Below are positions 17,869 through 25,448 of a DNA stretch of 64,000 nucleotides, one piece after another (position 1 is the stretch's first letter; each line of letters starts with the position of its first letter). Position numbers and translations under genes: made by a program. The stretch comes from Alkalicoccobacillus porphyridii (GTDB lineage Bacteria; Bacillota; Bacilli; Bacillales; Bacillaceae_D): positions 278,820-342,819 of the forward strand of contig NZ_VLXZ01000004.1 in assembly GCF_007293315.1 (NCBI RefSeq). Reading direction: 5' to 3'. The notes under the pieces are model-generated. The model was not told the origin of the DNA. It did not search any database and saw nothing but the letters and a program-made list of their open reading frames with translations.

Positions 17869-18081
17869 TCTTTTTCTTATTATATCAGAGGCGGACAAGA
17901 TGTTCTCTTTTTTAAATATCCGCCTCTGCTTTTTTAAATGGCAGTAACAATCAATATTAATATCATCCATGGAGCGGATCGTAACAAACCTCTGAGTAAT
18001 TCTCTGATTCCTGTCCATGTAAATGATTTGAATCTTTTGTTTGGTCTCAGCTGCGCGCTTTAATATCCCATCCATATTCAA
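17863..18081 (-). CDS. Short WYL/YolD-like protein
   Basis: 72 residues. The core (IQIIYMDRNQRITQRFVTIR..IDCYCHLKKQRRIFKKENILS) has the I-Y...G..T.R.v ... yC.lr.eRrF pattern of WYL-type folds; YolD proteins of SPbeta-type phages have a related layout. Overlaps the upstream LexA-like gene by four bases (ATGA), so the two are translationally coupled and share its SOS promoter. Confidence 0.6.
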   Translation of the reverse strand: MNMDGILKRAAETKQKIQIIYMDRNQRITQRFVTIRSMDDINIDCYCHLKKQRRIFKKENILSASDIIRKRA

Positions 18082-18293
18082 GCACCTTTTAATACTTTCA
18101 TTGTACGGGGTTTAGCCTCTTCCCAATCAATATAGCCTTTATCTTTCAGTCTAACAAAGTGTCCATGAACAGTGGAGCTTGATTTGATACCTAGAATGAC
18201 GCACAATTCTCTGCTTGTTGGAGGTAAATTATTTTCATTAATAAAAGATTTTATGGCCATGAGTACTTTCTCTTGCTTAGTTGTGAGACTCAT
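18078..18293 (-). CDS. LexA DNA-binding domain only, no peptidase
   Basis: 71 residues aligning to the N-terminal winged helix of LexA/DinR: KQEKVLMAIKSFI, PPTSREL, the recognition helix region IKSSSTVHGHFVRLKDKGYI, and KPRTM. The Ser-Lys self-cleavage domain is absent. GGGTGAT precedes ATG. A LexA box lies at 18322-18335 in its promoter. Likely binds LexA boxes but cannot be inactivated by RecA-stimulated cleavage. Confidence 0.85.
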   Translation of the reverse strand: MSLTTKQEKVLMAIKSFINENNLPPTSRELCVILGIKSSSTVHGHFVRLKDKGYIDWEEAKPRTMKVLKGA

Positions 18294-18314
18294 ATAATCA
18301 CCCTTTTCTTTATA

Positions 18315-18347
18315 ATTTTAGCAAACGTACGTTCTATCTATAAACAA
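18315..18347 (-). promoter_or_regulatory. LexA/DinR box and promoter of the LexA-like gene
   Basis: AGAACGTACGTTTG (minus strand, 18322-18335) matches CGAACnnnnGTTCG at nearly all positions; TAAAAT (18315-18320) lies just downstream as the likely -10. Confidence 0.75.
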
Positions 18348-18357
18348 AAAAAATTTG

Positions 18358-18696
18358 CTATTTCTTTTTTAACTTTTTATCTACAGCTGCTGCAGCTTCT
18401 TTTATTATTTGATCAACATCAGTTTGGATAATTGACTTCATCATCTGATGTTCTGATCTCCAACCGTTTTTATAAACTGTATAACCATAGAATATAGACG
18501 CATTTGCTTCAGCTTTAACAATGGTTATATTTTTGTAATGAAGCTCCTTTTTCAGGTCATGAATATCAGCACCAATCATATTGGAAATTTGTATCATCCG
18601 ATCAGAGCCATTCACTCTTATTTTACGACTCATGACGTTTCTAGCTGTTGCATACTTTATGTATTTGATTACGAGCTCATCATCAGTAAGAGCCAT
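18358..18696 (-). CDS. SOS-controlled phage protein of unknown function
   Basis: 112 residues from ATG 18696 (GTTGAGGTGAT upstream); the frame is open 17 codons further but that part covers the promoter. Basic C-terminus (AAAVDKKLKKK). No domain recognised. Its promoter holds a LexA box between -35 and -10. Confidence 0.75.
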   Translation of the reverse strand: MALTDDELVIKYIKYATARNVMSRKIRVNGSDRMIQISNMIGADIHDLKKELHYKNITIVKAEANASIFYGYTVYKNGWRSEHQMMKSIIQTDVDQIIKEAAAAVDKKLKKK

Positions 18697-18714
18697 TATA
18701 ATCACCTCAACCAT

Positions 18715-18744
18715 ATTATATGCGAACGTTAGTTCTTTATTCAA
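18715..18744 (-). promoter_or_regulatory. LexA-controlled promoter
   Basis: Minus strand: TTGAAT (18739-18744), 18 bases, TATAAT (18715-18720). The LexA/DinR box CGAACGTTAGTTCT (plus strand, 18723-18736) fills the spacer. Confidence 0.85.
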
Positions 18745-18916
18745 CAAGAATATATCTCCAAATCTTATGTCTTTTCTTGTCGAACCGCTATTACTTTAGT
18801 TATGAGTCTGCTGAGGATTGCGTGCAAAGAACATAAAAAGAGCCCCTCCATACGGAAAGACTCTCGCCACCTATATCAAAGGAGTATCCTCGATAAAACA
18901 AATTTAGCAAATGGTA

Positions 18917-19010
18917 TATAATTGGTCAAGCCCTCTATAGAGAGGGCTACCAGGAGGCGACCTGATAGAAATGACCGCAGAGTGAAACCACGCAATTTCA
19001 CTCTAATTTA
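18917..19010 (+). ncRNA. Candidate small RNA with three hairpins
   Basis: TATAAT at 18917-18922, then within 80 bases: AGCCCTCT/AGAGGGCT (18929-18948), CAGG/CCTG (18951-18964) and AGAGTGAAA/TTTCACTCT (18979-19004) followed by an A/T-rich tail. No peptide longer than a few codons fits. It occupies most of the gene-free stretch 18748-19061. The -35 is weak, so transcription from this strand is inferred. Confidence 0.45.
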
Positions 19011-19061
19011 ATTTATCAGATTATTCAATAAAAGTAAATATAGTTATATATTAAGAATACT

Positions 19062-19871
19062 TTAGATAAATGACACAAACACAGGTATTCTCAAATACCC
19101 ATTTTTCGTATAGTTCCTGAACTTCACTTGGCACCTTATTGGCTCATGCCTAACAAATTCCCCTTGATCCTCTAAATCCTTCACCCTACTGTAATACTCT
19201 TTCCTAGGCCCCATATGCTCCATGATCCCTAACGGCTTACCCTCCGCATCAGTCAACAGCAAGCCGAATTCACTCTTGCGATAGCCAGTAATAAATACAT
19301 CAGCGTATTGATAATTAATCACCTTTAGCCACTCTTTGCTCCTGGTGTTAATCTTATAAGATGAATGCGGATTTTTAACGACAATCCCCTCTAATCCCAT
19401 TTGTGCGACTAATTCATAATAAGCTGAGGCATTACCATGGATGTAATTATGTGCAGCGATAGAGGATTGATCGTGAGGGATAACGGTAGGTATAAGTTCT
19501 TTGCGAAGTACGAGGGGTTTGTGCGTCACCTTCTCCCTTCTGTGATAGAGGATATCAAAAGCAACGAATTGGAGGTTTGCTTCATATTTATTTGAGCGTG
19601 ATCGTTGCTGGAGGAGTTCAAAATCAGGCTTACCATCTTCTCCAAGAGCAACCAATTCACCATCTAATATCGTTCCCTCTTCTATCTCTATTGAGGCTAT
19701 CTCAGGGTACTTGGTGGTGACTTCGTTTCTGTGGCGTGTATATAGTCTGGTCTTGCCGTTGAAGCGACTTACAATCATTCTATGCCCATCTAGCTTAAGC
19801 TCTGTTATATAGTCCTCTGAGTCATCAGGAGGCTCAGGGATCGATTGTAGTAACATCGGTGATACAAACAT
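19062..19871 (-). CDS. ATP-dependent DNA ligase, LigB (YoqV)-like
   Basis: 269 residues from ATG 19871 (AGGGGTGG five bases upstream; GTG at 19880 is also possible). Contains the adenylation motif ELKLDGHRM with the nucleotidyl-lysine, ILDGELVAL (motif III region), FVAFDILY, EGIVVKNP (motif IV) and EWLKVI (motif V). Same size as the SPbeta ligase of B. subtilis. Joins nicks with ATP, unlike the NAD ligase of the host. Lies beyond the terminator at 19944, with its own unit. Confidence 0.92.
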   Translation of the reverse strand: MFVSPMLLQSIPEPPDDSEDYITELKLDGHRMIVSRFNGKTRLYTRHRNEVTTKYPEIASIEIEEGTILDGELVALGEDGKPDFELLQQRSRSNKYEANLQFVAFDILYHRREKVTHKPLVLRKELIPTVIPHDQSSIAAHNYIHGNASAYYELVAQMGLEGIVVKNPHSSYKINTRSKEWLKVINYQYADVFITGYRKSEFGLLLTDAEGKPLGIMEHMGPRKEYYSRVKDLEDQGEFVRHEPIRCQVKFRNYTKNGYLRIPVFVSFI

Positions 19872-19939
19872 TCTCTCCACCCCTTACTTATATTGTAAGG
19901 CTGATATAGAGGAGTTTCTATGTATAAATAATGGTAAGA

Positions 19940-19967
19940 AAAAGAGCCCAACCAATGGTTGAACTCT
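19940..19967 (-). terminator. Lysis-module terminator
   Basis: 12-bp stem AGAGTTCAACCA / TGGTTGGGCTCT (two G-T pairs) followed by TTTTTC on the minus strand, about 80 bases after the endolysin stop. Confidence 0.8.
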
Positions 19968-20044
19968 CTCCGTGGATGTTTTAAATTTTAAAATCTACAA
20001 ACGACGCTCTCCGGCAAAAAGTAAGCGTATGATTAATATACCAT

Positions 20045-21043
20045 CTAATTCACTAACTTATCAAGCGCACGTCTTGTATTAGGACCGTAAACTCCATCAA
20101 CTTCACGTGGTAAATACACAGATTGGAAACGCCTTACGGCATCATGTGTCTTAGGACCGTAATCACCATCGACATTATCCACGCGGAAGTTAGCAGCGTT
20201 TAAGGCTGTCTGTAATTGTCTCACAGCATTTCCTTTGCTTCCTCGTCTAAGGACACCACTTGGAAGTGTGTACTTTGTCTTAGGTGCTGGCTTAGCTGAA
20301 GTTTGTTTCTTAGGCTCAGGCTTACGACCAGTATCAATTGCCTCCCATGTAAGAGCACCAACAATACCATCAGCATCAAGATTTAGAGAAGACTGATAAG
20401 CTCGTACCGCTTTTTCGGTGTTAGGACCATACCACCCATCTACCTTGGCTCCTACTGCACGTTGAACCGTTTTGACATCCTCGCCACTCATCATGTTGTT
20501 AGTGTTTAAGCGTAAAGTTCTTGGCTTAGCTGGAGCAGGTGCAGTGACTGTTTCAGGCTTAACCTCAGCTTTAGGTGGTGTATACGTATTGCCTTCCAAT
20601 AGTGCCTTTCTAACCTGATCCATATTGATACCAGGGCACGCTGTGGAAGCCCCTTGAAATTCACGGTGTCCTAAAACACTCACTAATGGAATGTTTAAAC
20701 GCTTCTTCCAATGAGCAGCACGTTCGTTCCAAGTCTTTTCTTGCTCTTCAGTAAAAGATGCATTTCCAACTAAGCAAATGTGATAGGTTCCGGTGTTATG
20801 ATTAGCCACTCCATTTGTAATGACGTCAGGATCGTAACAGAGCTCAATGGAGCCATCTCGTAAGATAATTTCATGATAGCCCCCTGTTTTCCATCCGAGT
20901 ACACCTGACCACCGCTTATCAAATGCTGAGTAATTTCCATCCTCAGTTCCAGAATGGTGACGCGCAAGCCTATTTACTCTGGATAATGCGCGTTTACTCT
21001 TACCACCCTTAGTGCGATGGCGAATATCATGTATTTTAGTCAT
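20045..21043 (-). CDS. Endolysin: N-acetylmuramoyl-L-alanine amidase with two wall-binding domains
   Basis: 332 residues from ATG 21043 (AAGGAGG upstream; the ATG three codons earlier overlaps that site). Amidase_2/PGRP-type domain (about 1-150) with zinc ligands in RHHSGTEDG and GHREFQGASTACPG; two PG_binding_1 repeats (about 190-235 and 265-330). Cleaves the stem peptide from muramic acid at the end of the lytic cycle. No signal peptide, so it needs a holin. Confidence 0.93.
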   Translation of the reverse strand: MTKIHDIRHRTKGGKSKRALSRVNRLARHHSGTEDGNYSAFDKRWSGVLGWKTGGYHEIILRDGSIELCYDPDVITNGVANHNTGTYHICLVGNASFTEEQEKTWNERAAHWKKRLNIPLVSVLGHREFQGASTACPGINMDQVRKALLEGNTYTPPKAEVKPETVTAPAPAKPRTLRLNTNNMMSGEDVKTVQRAVGAKVDGWYGPNTEKAVRAYQSSLNLDADGIVGALTWEAIDTGRKPEPKKQTSAKPAPKTKYTLPSGVLRRGSKGNAVRQLQTALNAANFRVDNVDGDYGPKTHDAVRRFQSVYLPREVDGVYGPNTRRALDKLVN

Positions 21044-21044
21044 A

Positions 21045-21320
21045 TTATACATCCTCCTTCGTTTCGCCTTTACGGCTGTTTCCTAACTCAAATAAACCAA
21101 CTGACGCTAATCCTGCAATTCCCCCAGCCCACAATCTTGAGGCAGCGTCTATATCACTAAATGGATAAGACAAAAAACCAAGCGCAATACCCAAGACCAT
21201 AGCGATTAGAGGTAGAAAGTTCTTTGAAAGCGTAAAGCCAACCTTTACAGCTTGCACAACTCCTGTGACCATTGGTGCAATTAACGTGGATAACAATAAG
21301 ATTTCATTCATGTTGTTCAT
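21045..21320 (-). CDS. Phage holin, A118 type
   Basis: 91 residues with hydrophobic segments at about 8-28, 34-52 and 62-78 and a charged tail (NSRKGETKEDV). The spacing and the ending WAGGIAGLASVGLFEL match the A118 holin family. Makes the membrane lesion that releases the endolysin encoded directly downstream. Confidence 0.85.
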   Translation of the reverse strand: MNNMNEILLLSTLIAPMVTGVVQAVKVGFTLSKNFLPLIAMVLGIALGFLSYPFSDIDAASRLWAGGIAGLASVGLFELGNSRKGETKEDV

Positions 21321-21360
21321 CTCCTATTTAGTTTTTTGACATTAAAAATAGCCCGACTAG

Positions 21361-21678
21361 TTAGCCGCGCCCATACTGGCGATTCTCCATTTTCTCAACA
21401 CGTTCTTCGAGTGAACCAAGGTTGTTCCGGATCTGTTTAAGCGTCTTTCCAATCTCATTTTGTGCATCATTAGACTCTTTTAAATGTTGTAATAACGCTG
21501 CCTCTCTCTCTTGTGATTGCGACCAGTGTTGCTGATAGAGAGCAATAAGATCATTTTCTCTTTTTACATTCTCTTTTCGTTGCTCTCTAATAACTCCTGC
21601 AGCAAGAAGTATACAAAGTATTGACCATACGACTTGGCTCATTGCAATCTCTGTTAGTACGTCCACAATGGTACCCAT
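21361..21678 (-). CDS. BhlA/UviB-like holin or spanin-like protein
   Basis: 105 residues: one N-terminal membrane segment (about 12-28) followed by a long charged coiled coil. This is the BhlA-type layout (holin-like bacteriocin). GGGAGG directly abuts the first ATG, so the true start may be the GTG at 21663. Confidence 0.7.
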   Translation of the reverse strand: MGTIVDVLTEIAMSQVVWSILCILLAAGVIREQRKENVKRENDLIALYQQHWSQSQEREAALLQHLKESNDAQNEIGKTLKQIRNNLGSLEERVEKMENRQYGRG

Positions 21679-21735
21679 CCTCCCTTTTTATATAGTGAAA
21701 GTGGAATGAGGTAATCACCCCTTTCAAAGACATAA

Positions 21736-21763
21736 TAAAAAGCCCTCCGGTTGGAGAGCTTTC
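21736..21763 (-). terminator. Hairpin ahead of the lysis genes
   Basis: AAAGCCCTCC/GGAGAGCTTT with a 4-base loop and A/T-rich flanks. It would attenuate leftward transcription into bhlA. Confidence 0.5.
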
Positions 21764-21829
21764 TTTAATAGTTTTTCTTGACTTTATTCAACCATAAGGT
21801 TTCCATATATATGAAAGGTGGTTTTCTTT

Positions 21830-22501
21830 ATGTCATGGTTAAAGCCTACAGTATCAGTATTACTAATAATGGTGCCTTCATTAGCATTTGGTTGGCAGGG
21901 GAACAATACAGCAATGGGACTTTCCATCATTGCCAGTTCCTTAACAGTATGTTTTCTTCACCTAGATAAACTAAAGAGTTTTAAAGGCGGAGGTGTTTCA
22001 GTAGAGTTACAAGAAGCCATAAACGAAGCTTATGCGACTATAGAATCCGTAAAAAAACTAGCCAAGCCTCTACTATCACATACGGTCACCAACTTATCTA
22101 TAGGTGATGTTTTAGTATCAACTGATGCGAAAATAAAAAAAGATTATTTAGATCAAGTCATTAGTGTAGCATCTGAACTAGAATTGAATGATTTAGACTT
22201 CCAGAATTTAATTAAGGGATTTTTTAAAGTTGAAGCATTTAAAAAGCTCCATGATTTCCACAACTGGTTAAGAGCTGAATTACCTGAATACTCAACAGAA
22301 TATGATAAAGATTTACTAATCACAGAAATTGGTGTTTTCACTGACCTAACTAAGTTAAGCAACCCCCAGGAAATTACGCTCCCTTCAGAAGAAGATATAA
22401 TCACAATAATAAATCGTTATGGTCAAGAAGGAAAATTGCCACCATCAACTACTGAAGCATTAAATGCTTACATTTCTTTTTACAATCATCACATCAGGTA
22501 A
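21830..22501 (+). CDS. Plus-strand moron: two-segment membrane protein with cytoplasmic domain
   Basis: 223 residues from ATG 21830 (GAAAGGTGG upstream). Two hydrophobic N-terminal segments (about 5-24 and 28-44), then about 175 mostly helical soluble residues. It runs against all surrounding late genes, has a TTGACT promoter element at 21777 and its own perfect terminator. Function unknown; the layout suggests a gene expressed in the lysogen, for example in exclusion or host alteration. Confidence 0.75.
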   Translation: MSWLKPTVSVLLIMVPSLAFGWQGNNTAMGLSIIASSLTVCFLHLDKLKSFKGGGVSVELQEAINEAYATIESVKKLAKPLLSHTVTNLSIGDVLVSTDAKIKKDYLDQVISVASELELNDLDFQNLIKGFFKVEAFKKLHDFHNWLRAELPEYSTEYDKDLLITEIGVFTDLTKLSNPQEITLPSEEDIITIINRYGQEGKLPPSTTEALNAYISFYNHHIR

Positions 22502-22510
22502 TTAGAAAAA

Positions 22511-22533
22511 AGCTCTCCTAGATTAGGAGAGCT
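22511..22533. terminator. Bidirectional terminator
   Basis: AGCTCTCCT (22511-22519) and AGGAGAGCT (22525-22533) pair perfectly; serves the plus-strand moron and the opposing lipoprotein gene. Confidence 0.85.
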
Positions 22534-23066
22534 TACATGTTTGATTCTCTTAGTTCCTGCGCTTCCCTCATACGAACAGGCACCGTATCTAATTCGCCTT
22601 CAAGGATTAAATCCCCAATTTCTCGTAATTCGTCGAAATACTCATCATGCTCAGGGTAGTAAGGCTCCGTTTGCATAACGAATACATTTATATATCCATG
22701 CCAGAACCTATCTTGAATACCACTCTCATAGACTATAATCACTTCATCTTCCAATGCTTCAGCATCATCCATGATGAAAACCGTCTCATCCTTAGCTAGA
22801 GCTAGAATGTCCGTTGTGTTATAAGATTCCCACGGTTCTCTTCCATCTAATTCAACTGTCCGTTCTGGTGCTTCTGGAGCTTCTTCTATTTCCTCTTCTG
22901 GTTCTTCCTTAGCTTCTTCTAGTGGCTCATTTACTTCCTCGTCTATCTGCTCACTATCTACAGCCATTGCAGCACTTACCTCCTCATTTTCAGAAGGTTC
23001 TTCATTTCCTTGCGAACATGCAACAAGAGCTACTGAGCAAGCTAACGTTATCATAATCTTCTTCAT
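22533..23066 (-). CDS. Prophage-encoded lipoprotein
   Basis: 177 residues. Signal peptide with lipobox VACS (Cys 17), a very acidic linker (about 25-75, Glu/Pro/Ala) and a C-terminal domain of about 100 residues. CAAGGGGAG precedes ATG. Surface lipoproteins next to phage lysis genes often block superinfection; that role is inferred. Confidence 0.8.
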   Translation of the reverse strand: MKKIMITLACSVALVACSQGNEEPSENEEVSAAMAVDSEQIDEEVNEPLEEAKEEPEEEIEEAPEAPERTVELDGREPWESYNTTDILALAKDETVFIMDDAEALEDEVIIVYESGIQDRFWHGYINVFVMQTEPYYPEHDEYFDELREIGDLILEGELDTVPVRMREAQELRESNM

Positions 23067-23143
23067 TAATATTCTCCCCTTGAATATAATACTTAAACTT
23101 TACCATGTAATACATAAGATAGGGGAGAAAAGTTGTGATTTGT

Positions 23144-23356
23144 TTATGTGTTTTCCAAATCGGAATAACCTAGTTCAGTTTCTTTTTTTACAGGCCTTAC
23201 AAACTTAAACTCAATGCGAGAAAAAATATGATCTCCTAAAGCAATTGTATTAATATCATGATCGTTAATCTTATTGTTTAATTCCTGAGCATTATACTCC
23301 TCAACCTCAACCTCGACTCTTTCCCCGCTATGCGTAACCACTTCTAGTATTGTCAT
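23144..23356 (-). CDS. Small phage protein downstream of tail spike
   Basis: 70 residues, AGGAGG before ATG, one-base overlap with the spike gene stop. Acidic N-terminal beta-rich stretch (VVTHSGERVEVEVEEYN). Position resembles XkdX-type small tail-module proteins, without clear sequence match. Confidence 0.7.
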   Translation of the reverse strand: MTILEVVTHSGERVEVEVEEYNAQELNNKINDHDINTIALGDHIFSRIEFKFVRPVKKETELGYSDLENT

Positions 23357-25419
23357 TAATGGTTTCCTCCTATTCTTGATTGGATAAATAATCGGCTGAT
23401 TACGTCCGCTGTGACTCTTCCTAATTCATTAGGTGTGATTGTTACCTCATGCCATGCTCCTCTTTGGATCCTTCCCCCACTATCTGTTGATAGATAAGGG
23501 ATTATGTTAATTTCAGAACCGCTTGTACTATTAATAGGTACTAAGTTACCGTCAACTCTTATCTGTACTGAGGATGGCCTGCGGTTAAACTCAAAAATAC
23601 CATGCTCAATTTCATGAGTATGGTCAGGTAATTCTATTTCATGAGTGTGATCAGGTAATCTAACCTCATGTGAGTGCGCCGGGATATCTACGCTGTGAGT
23701 ATGATTGGGTATATCAATCTCATGCGTATGGCTAGGTATATTGACTGTATGTGAATGGTTAGGCGTACTAAAATCATGAGTATGCGCCGGCACTATAAAT
23801 TCATGCGAGTGACTAGGGACATTTACGGTGTGGTTATGGTTAAGCTGTCCAGATACTTCAACAGAGTGAACGTGATCCATATAAGGAGGGGTCCCGCCAA
23901 ACGGCAACGGATCAGAACTAACTACGTAGAAACCCGGGTTAGAAAATCCGCTTGTTGTTGCTGCTCCTCCTCCGCTATTGGTAGAACGACTTGTGCCGCC
24001 TCCTGACGCTGTACTTGTGCTCGTTCCCCCACCGCTACTAGACGTTTGTTGACTACCTCCACCAGAACCTGATGATTTAACAACTGAGCCTCCAGAAGAA
24101 GTTGAGCGGACTGTAGCCCCTCCTGACTCCGTAGCCTTAACGATAGCGCCACCTGCCTTAGTGGAATCAACTAAGGCCCCGCCTCCTTGAATAGCTCTAG
24201 AATAAGCTCTAAACGGATCAATTTGATAGCTGAGCATCATTGTATTCACGTTGACTAGATCGCTTGGCAGATAGAACCTGATCTTTGCAGGGTTCTGAGG
24301 ATCACAGTTATCAGCGTAGTTGTACGGCAGCATATTCGTAGAGCCTTGACTGTAGGTTTCCTCTGTCTTTTGTCTGCGGTCCCTGTCTGCGTTAGTTGTG
24401 GCGGTGTCATCTAGCTTATCGCCAATTTCAAGCGATACCTCGTGTGGTTTACCTGTTACATCAGGCTTCTTATAGTTCCTCACTCGTACCTCAACACGTC
24501 CAAAATCCTCATCTATAATGGCAACAATCTTACCTACATCGAAGCGAGTCAGATCACCTAATGCCTTTAGTTCCACAACATCAACTGAGTATGTGGTTTT
24601 AGGTCTGCTCAGTTCATCTAATTTGGCTAGAGAGGATTCATACATGGACTCGATATCCTCAAAGCGACGATCAACCCAGTGATACTTAATGATGCCGTAT
24701 TCTGCGACAGCTGCGGCGTTCTCTACGTACCGTCTACCTGTAGGATTGATCTTGGATATGTTCAACTGGTTAACACCCTCACCGTAGCCGTATGGATATA
24801 TGCGAGTAGCCATAGGGAGTGGATCAGACTCTTTCTCTATCCCCCTGACATTCTTCCCCCACCTAGCCTCACCGACTAGCTGAGTGCTCCCTCTCTCAAG
24901 GTTCAGCTTCCACGGAAATACAGTGGTGTCCCACGTCCACTGGAAGGGGTCTCTAAATGGTCTGGCTACAGATAGGATGGTAGGCAATAGATCCTCTTTC
25001 TCTACGCCATAATGAAAGTAGCGGGTAATCTCACACCTTCCTAGCTCCCACCGCTTCACCTCTTGATACTCAAGCATCCCTCTCAGTACAACCTCTGTAC
25101 GAAGGTTCGTCCACTGCGCGTAGTCATCTATGCCATCGTCGTAGAGGCAGGCTAGAACGTGTTCACATTGATAGTCCACTTTACGGGCCTCTACACTTTT
25201 AAATGTACGTGCCGGCATGATACGGAACAGATCTACTCTCTTCTCACCATCGAATAGCTCAATGTAGTTAAAATGCTTGCAGTACTGATTCTTAGGGTCA
25301 TCCAAGGGCAATGAAAAAGACGCCTTCCAAATTTCATTGAGAGGCGTCTCATATCCTATACTGTATGCATTTTTGAGGTGGGCGAGTAATCGCATGTTAC
25401 GGTCATATACTTTTATCAA
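23356..25419 (-). CDS. Tail spike / tail-associated protein with Gly-rich and HxH metal-binding repeats
   Basis: 687 residues; TTG start with AAAGGAGG. Residues 1-340 match the phage minor structural (Tal/endopeptidase tail) N-terminal domain that forms the baseplate hub. About 410-490 is a 10-residue Gly/Ser/Thr repeat (GGA.V.ST.SG). About 510-605 has ten H-x-H motifs at mostly 9-residue steps (HNHTVNVPS type), the arrangement that binds Fe or Zn in membrane-piercing needles. A short C-terminal domain follows. Confidence 0.85.
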   Translation of the reverse strand: MIKVYDRNMRLLAHLKNAYSIGYETPLNEIWKASFSLPLDDPKNQYCKHFNYIELFDGEKRVDLFRIMPARTFKSVEARKVDYQCEHVLACLYDDGIDDYAQWTNLRTEVVLRGMLEYQEVKRWELGRCEITRYFHYGVEKEDLLPTILSVARPFRDPFQWTWDTTVFPWKLNLERGSTQLVGEARWGKNVRGIEKESDPLPMATRIYPYGYGEGVNQLNISKINPTGRRYVENAAAVAEYGIIKYHWVDRRFEDIESMYESSLAKLDELSRPKTTYSVDVVELKALGDLTRFDVGKIVAIIDEDFGRVEVRVRNYKKPDVTGKPHEVSLEIGDKLDDTATTNADRDRRQKTEETYSQGSTNMLPYNYADNCDPQNPAKIRFYLPSDLVNVNTMMLSYQIDPFRAYSRAIQGGGALVDSTKAGGAIVKATESGGATVRSTSSGGSVVKSSGSGGGSQQTSSSGGGTSTSTASGGGTSRSTNSGGGAATTSGFSNPGFYVVSSDPLPFGGTPPYMDHVHSVEVSGQLNHNHTVNVPSHSHEFIVPAHTHDFSTPNHSHTVNIPSHTHEIDIPNHTHSVDIPAHSHEVRLPDHTHEIELPDHTHEIEHGIFEFNRRPSSVQIRVDGNLVPINSTSGSEINIIPYLSTDSGGRIQRGAWHEVTITPNELGRVTADVISRLFIQSRIGGNH

Positions 25420-25448
25420 AAATAATCCTCCTTTCCAACAAACACACT

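Noticed and set aside
17780..17880. tRNA gene as integration target
   Set aside because: No tRNA-like sequence at either end; integration is in a protein gene.
21778..21969. 63-codon plus frame ahead of the moron
   Set aside because: Overlaps the promoter and the better frame at 21830 that has the ribosome site.
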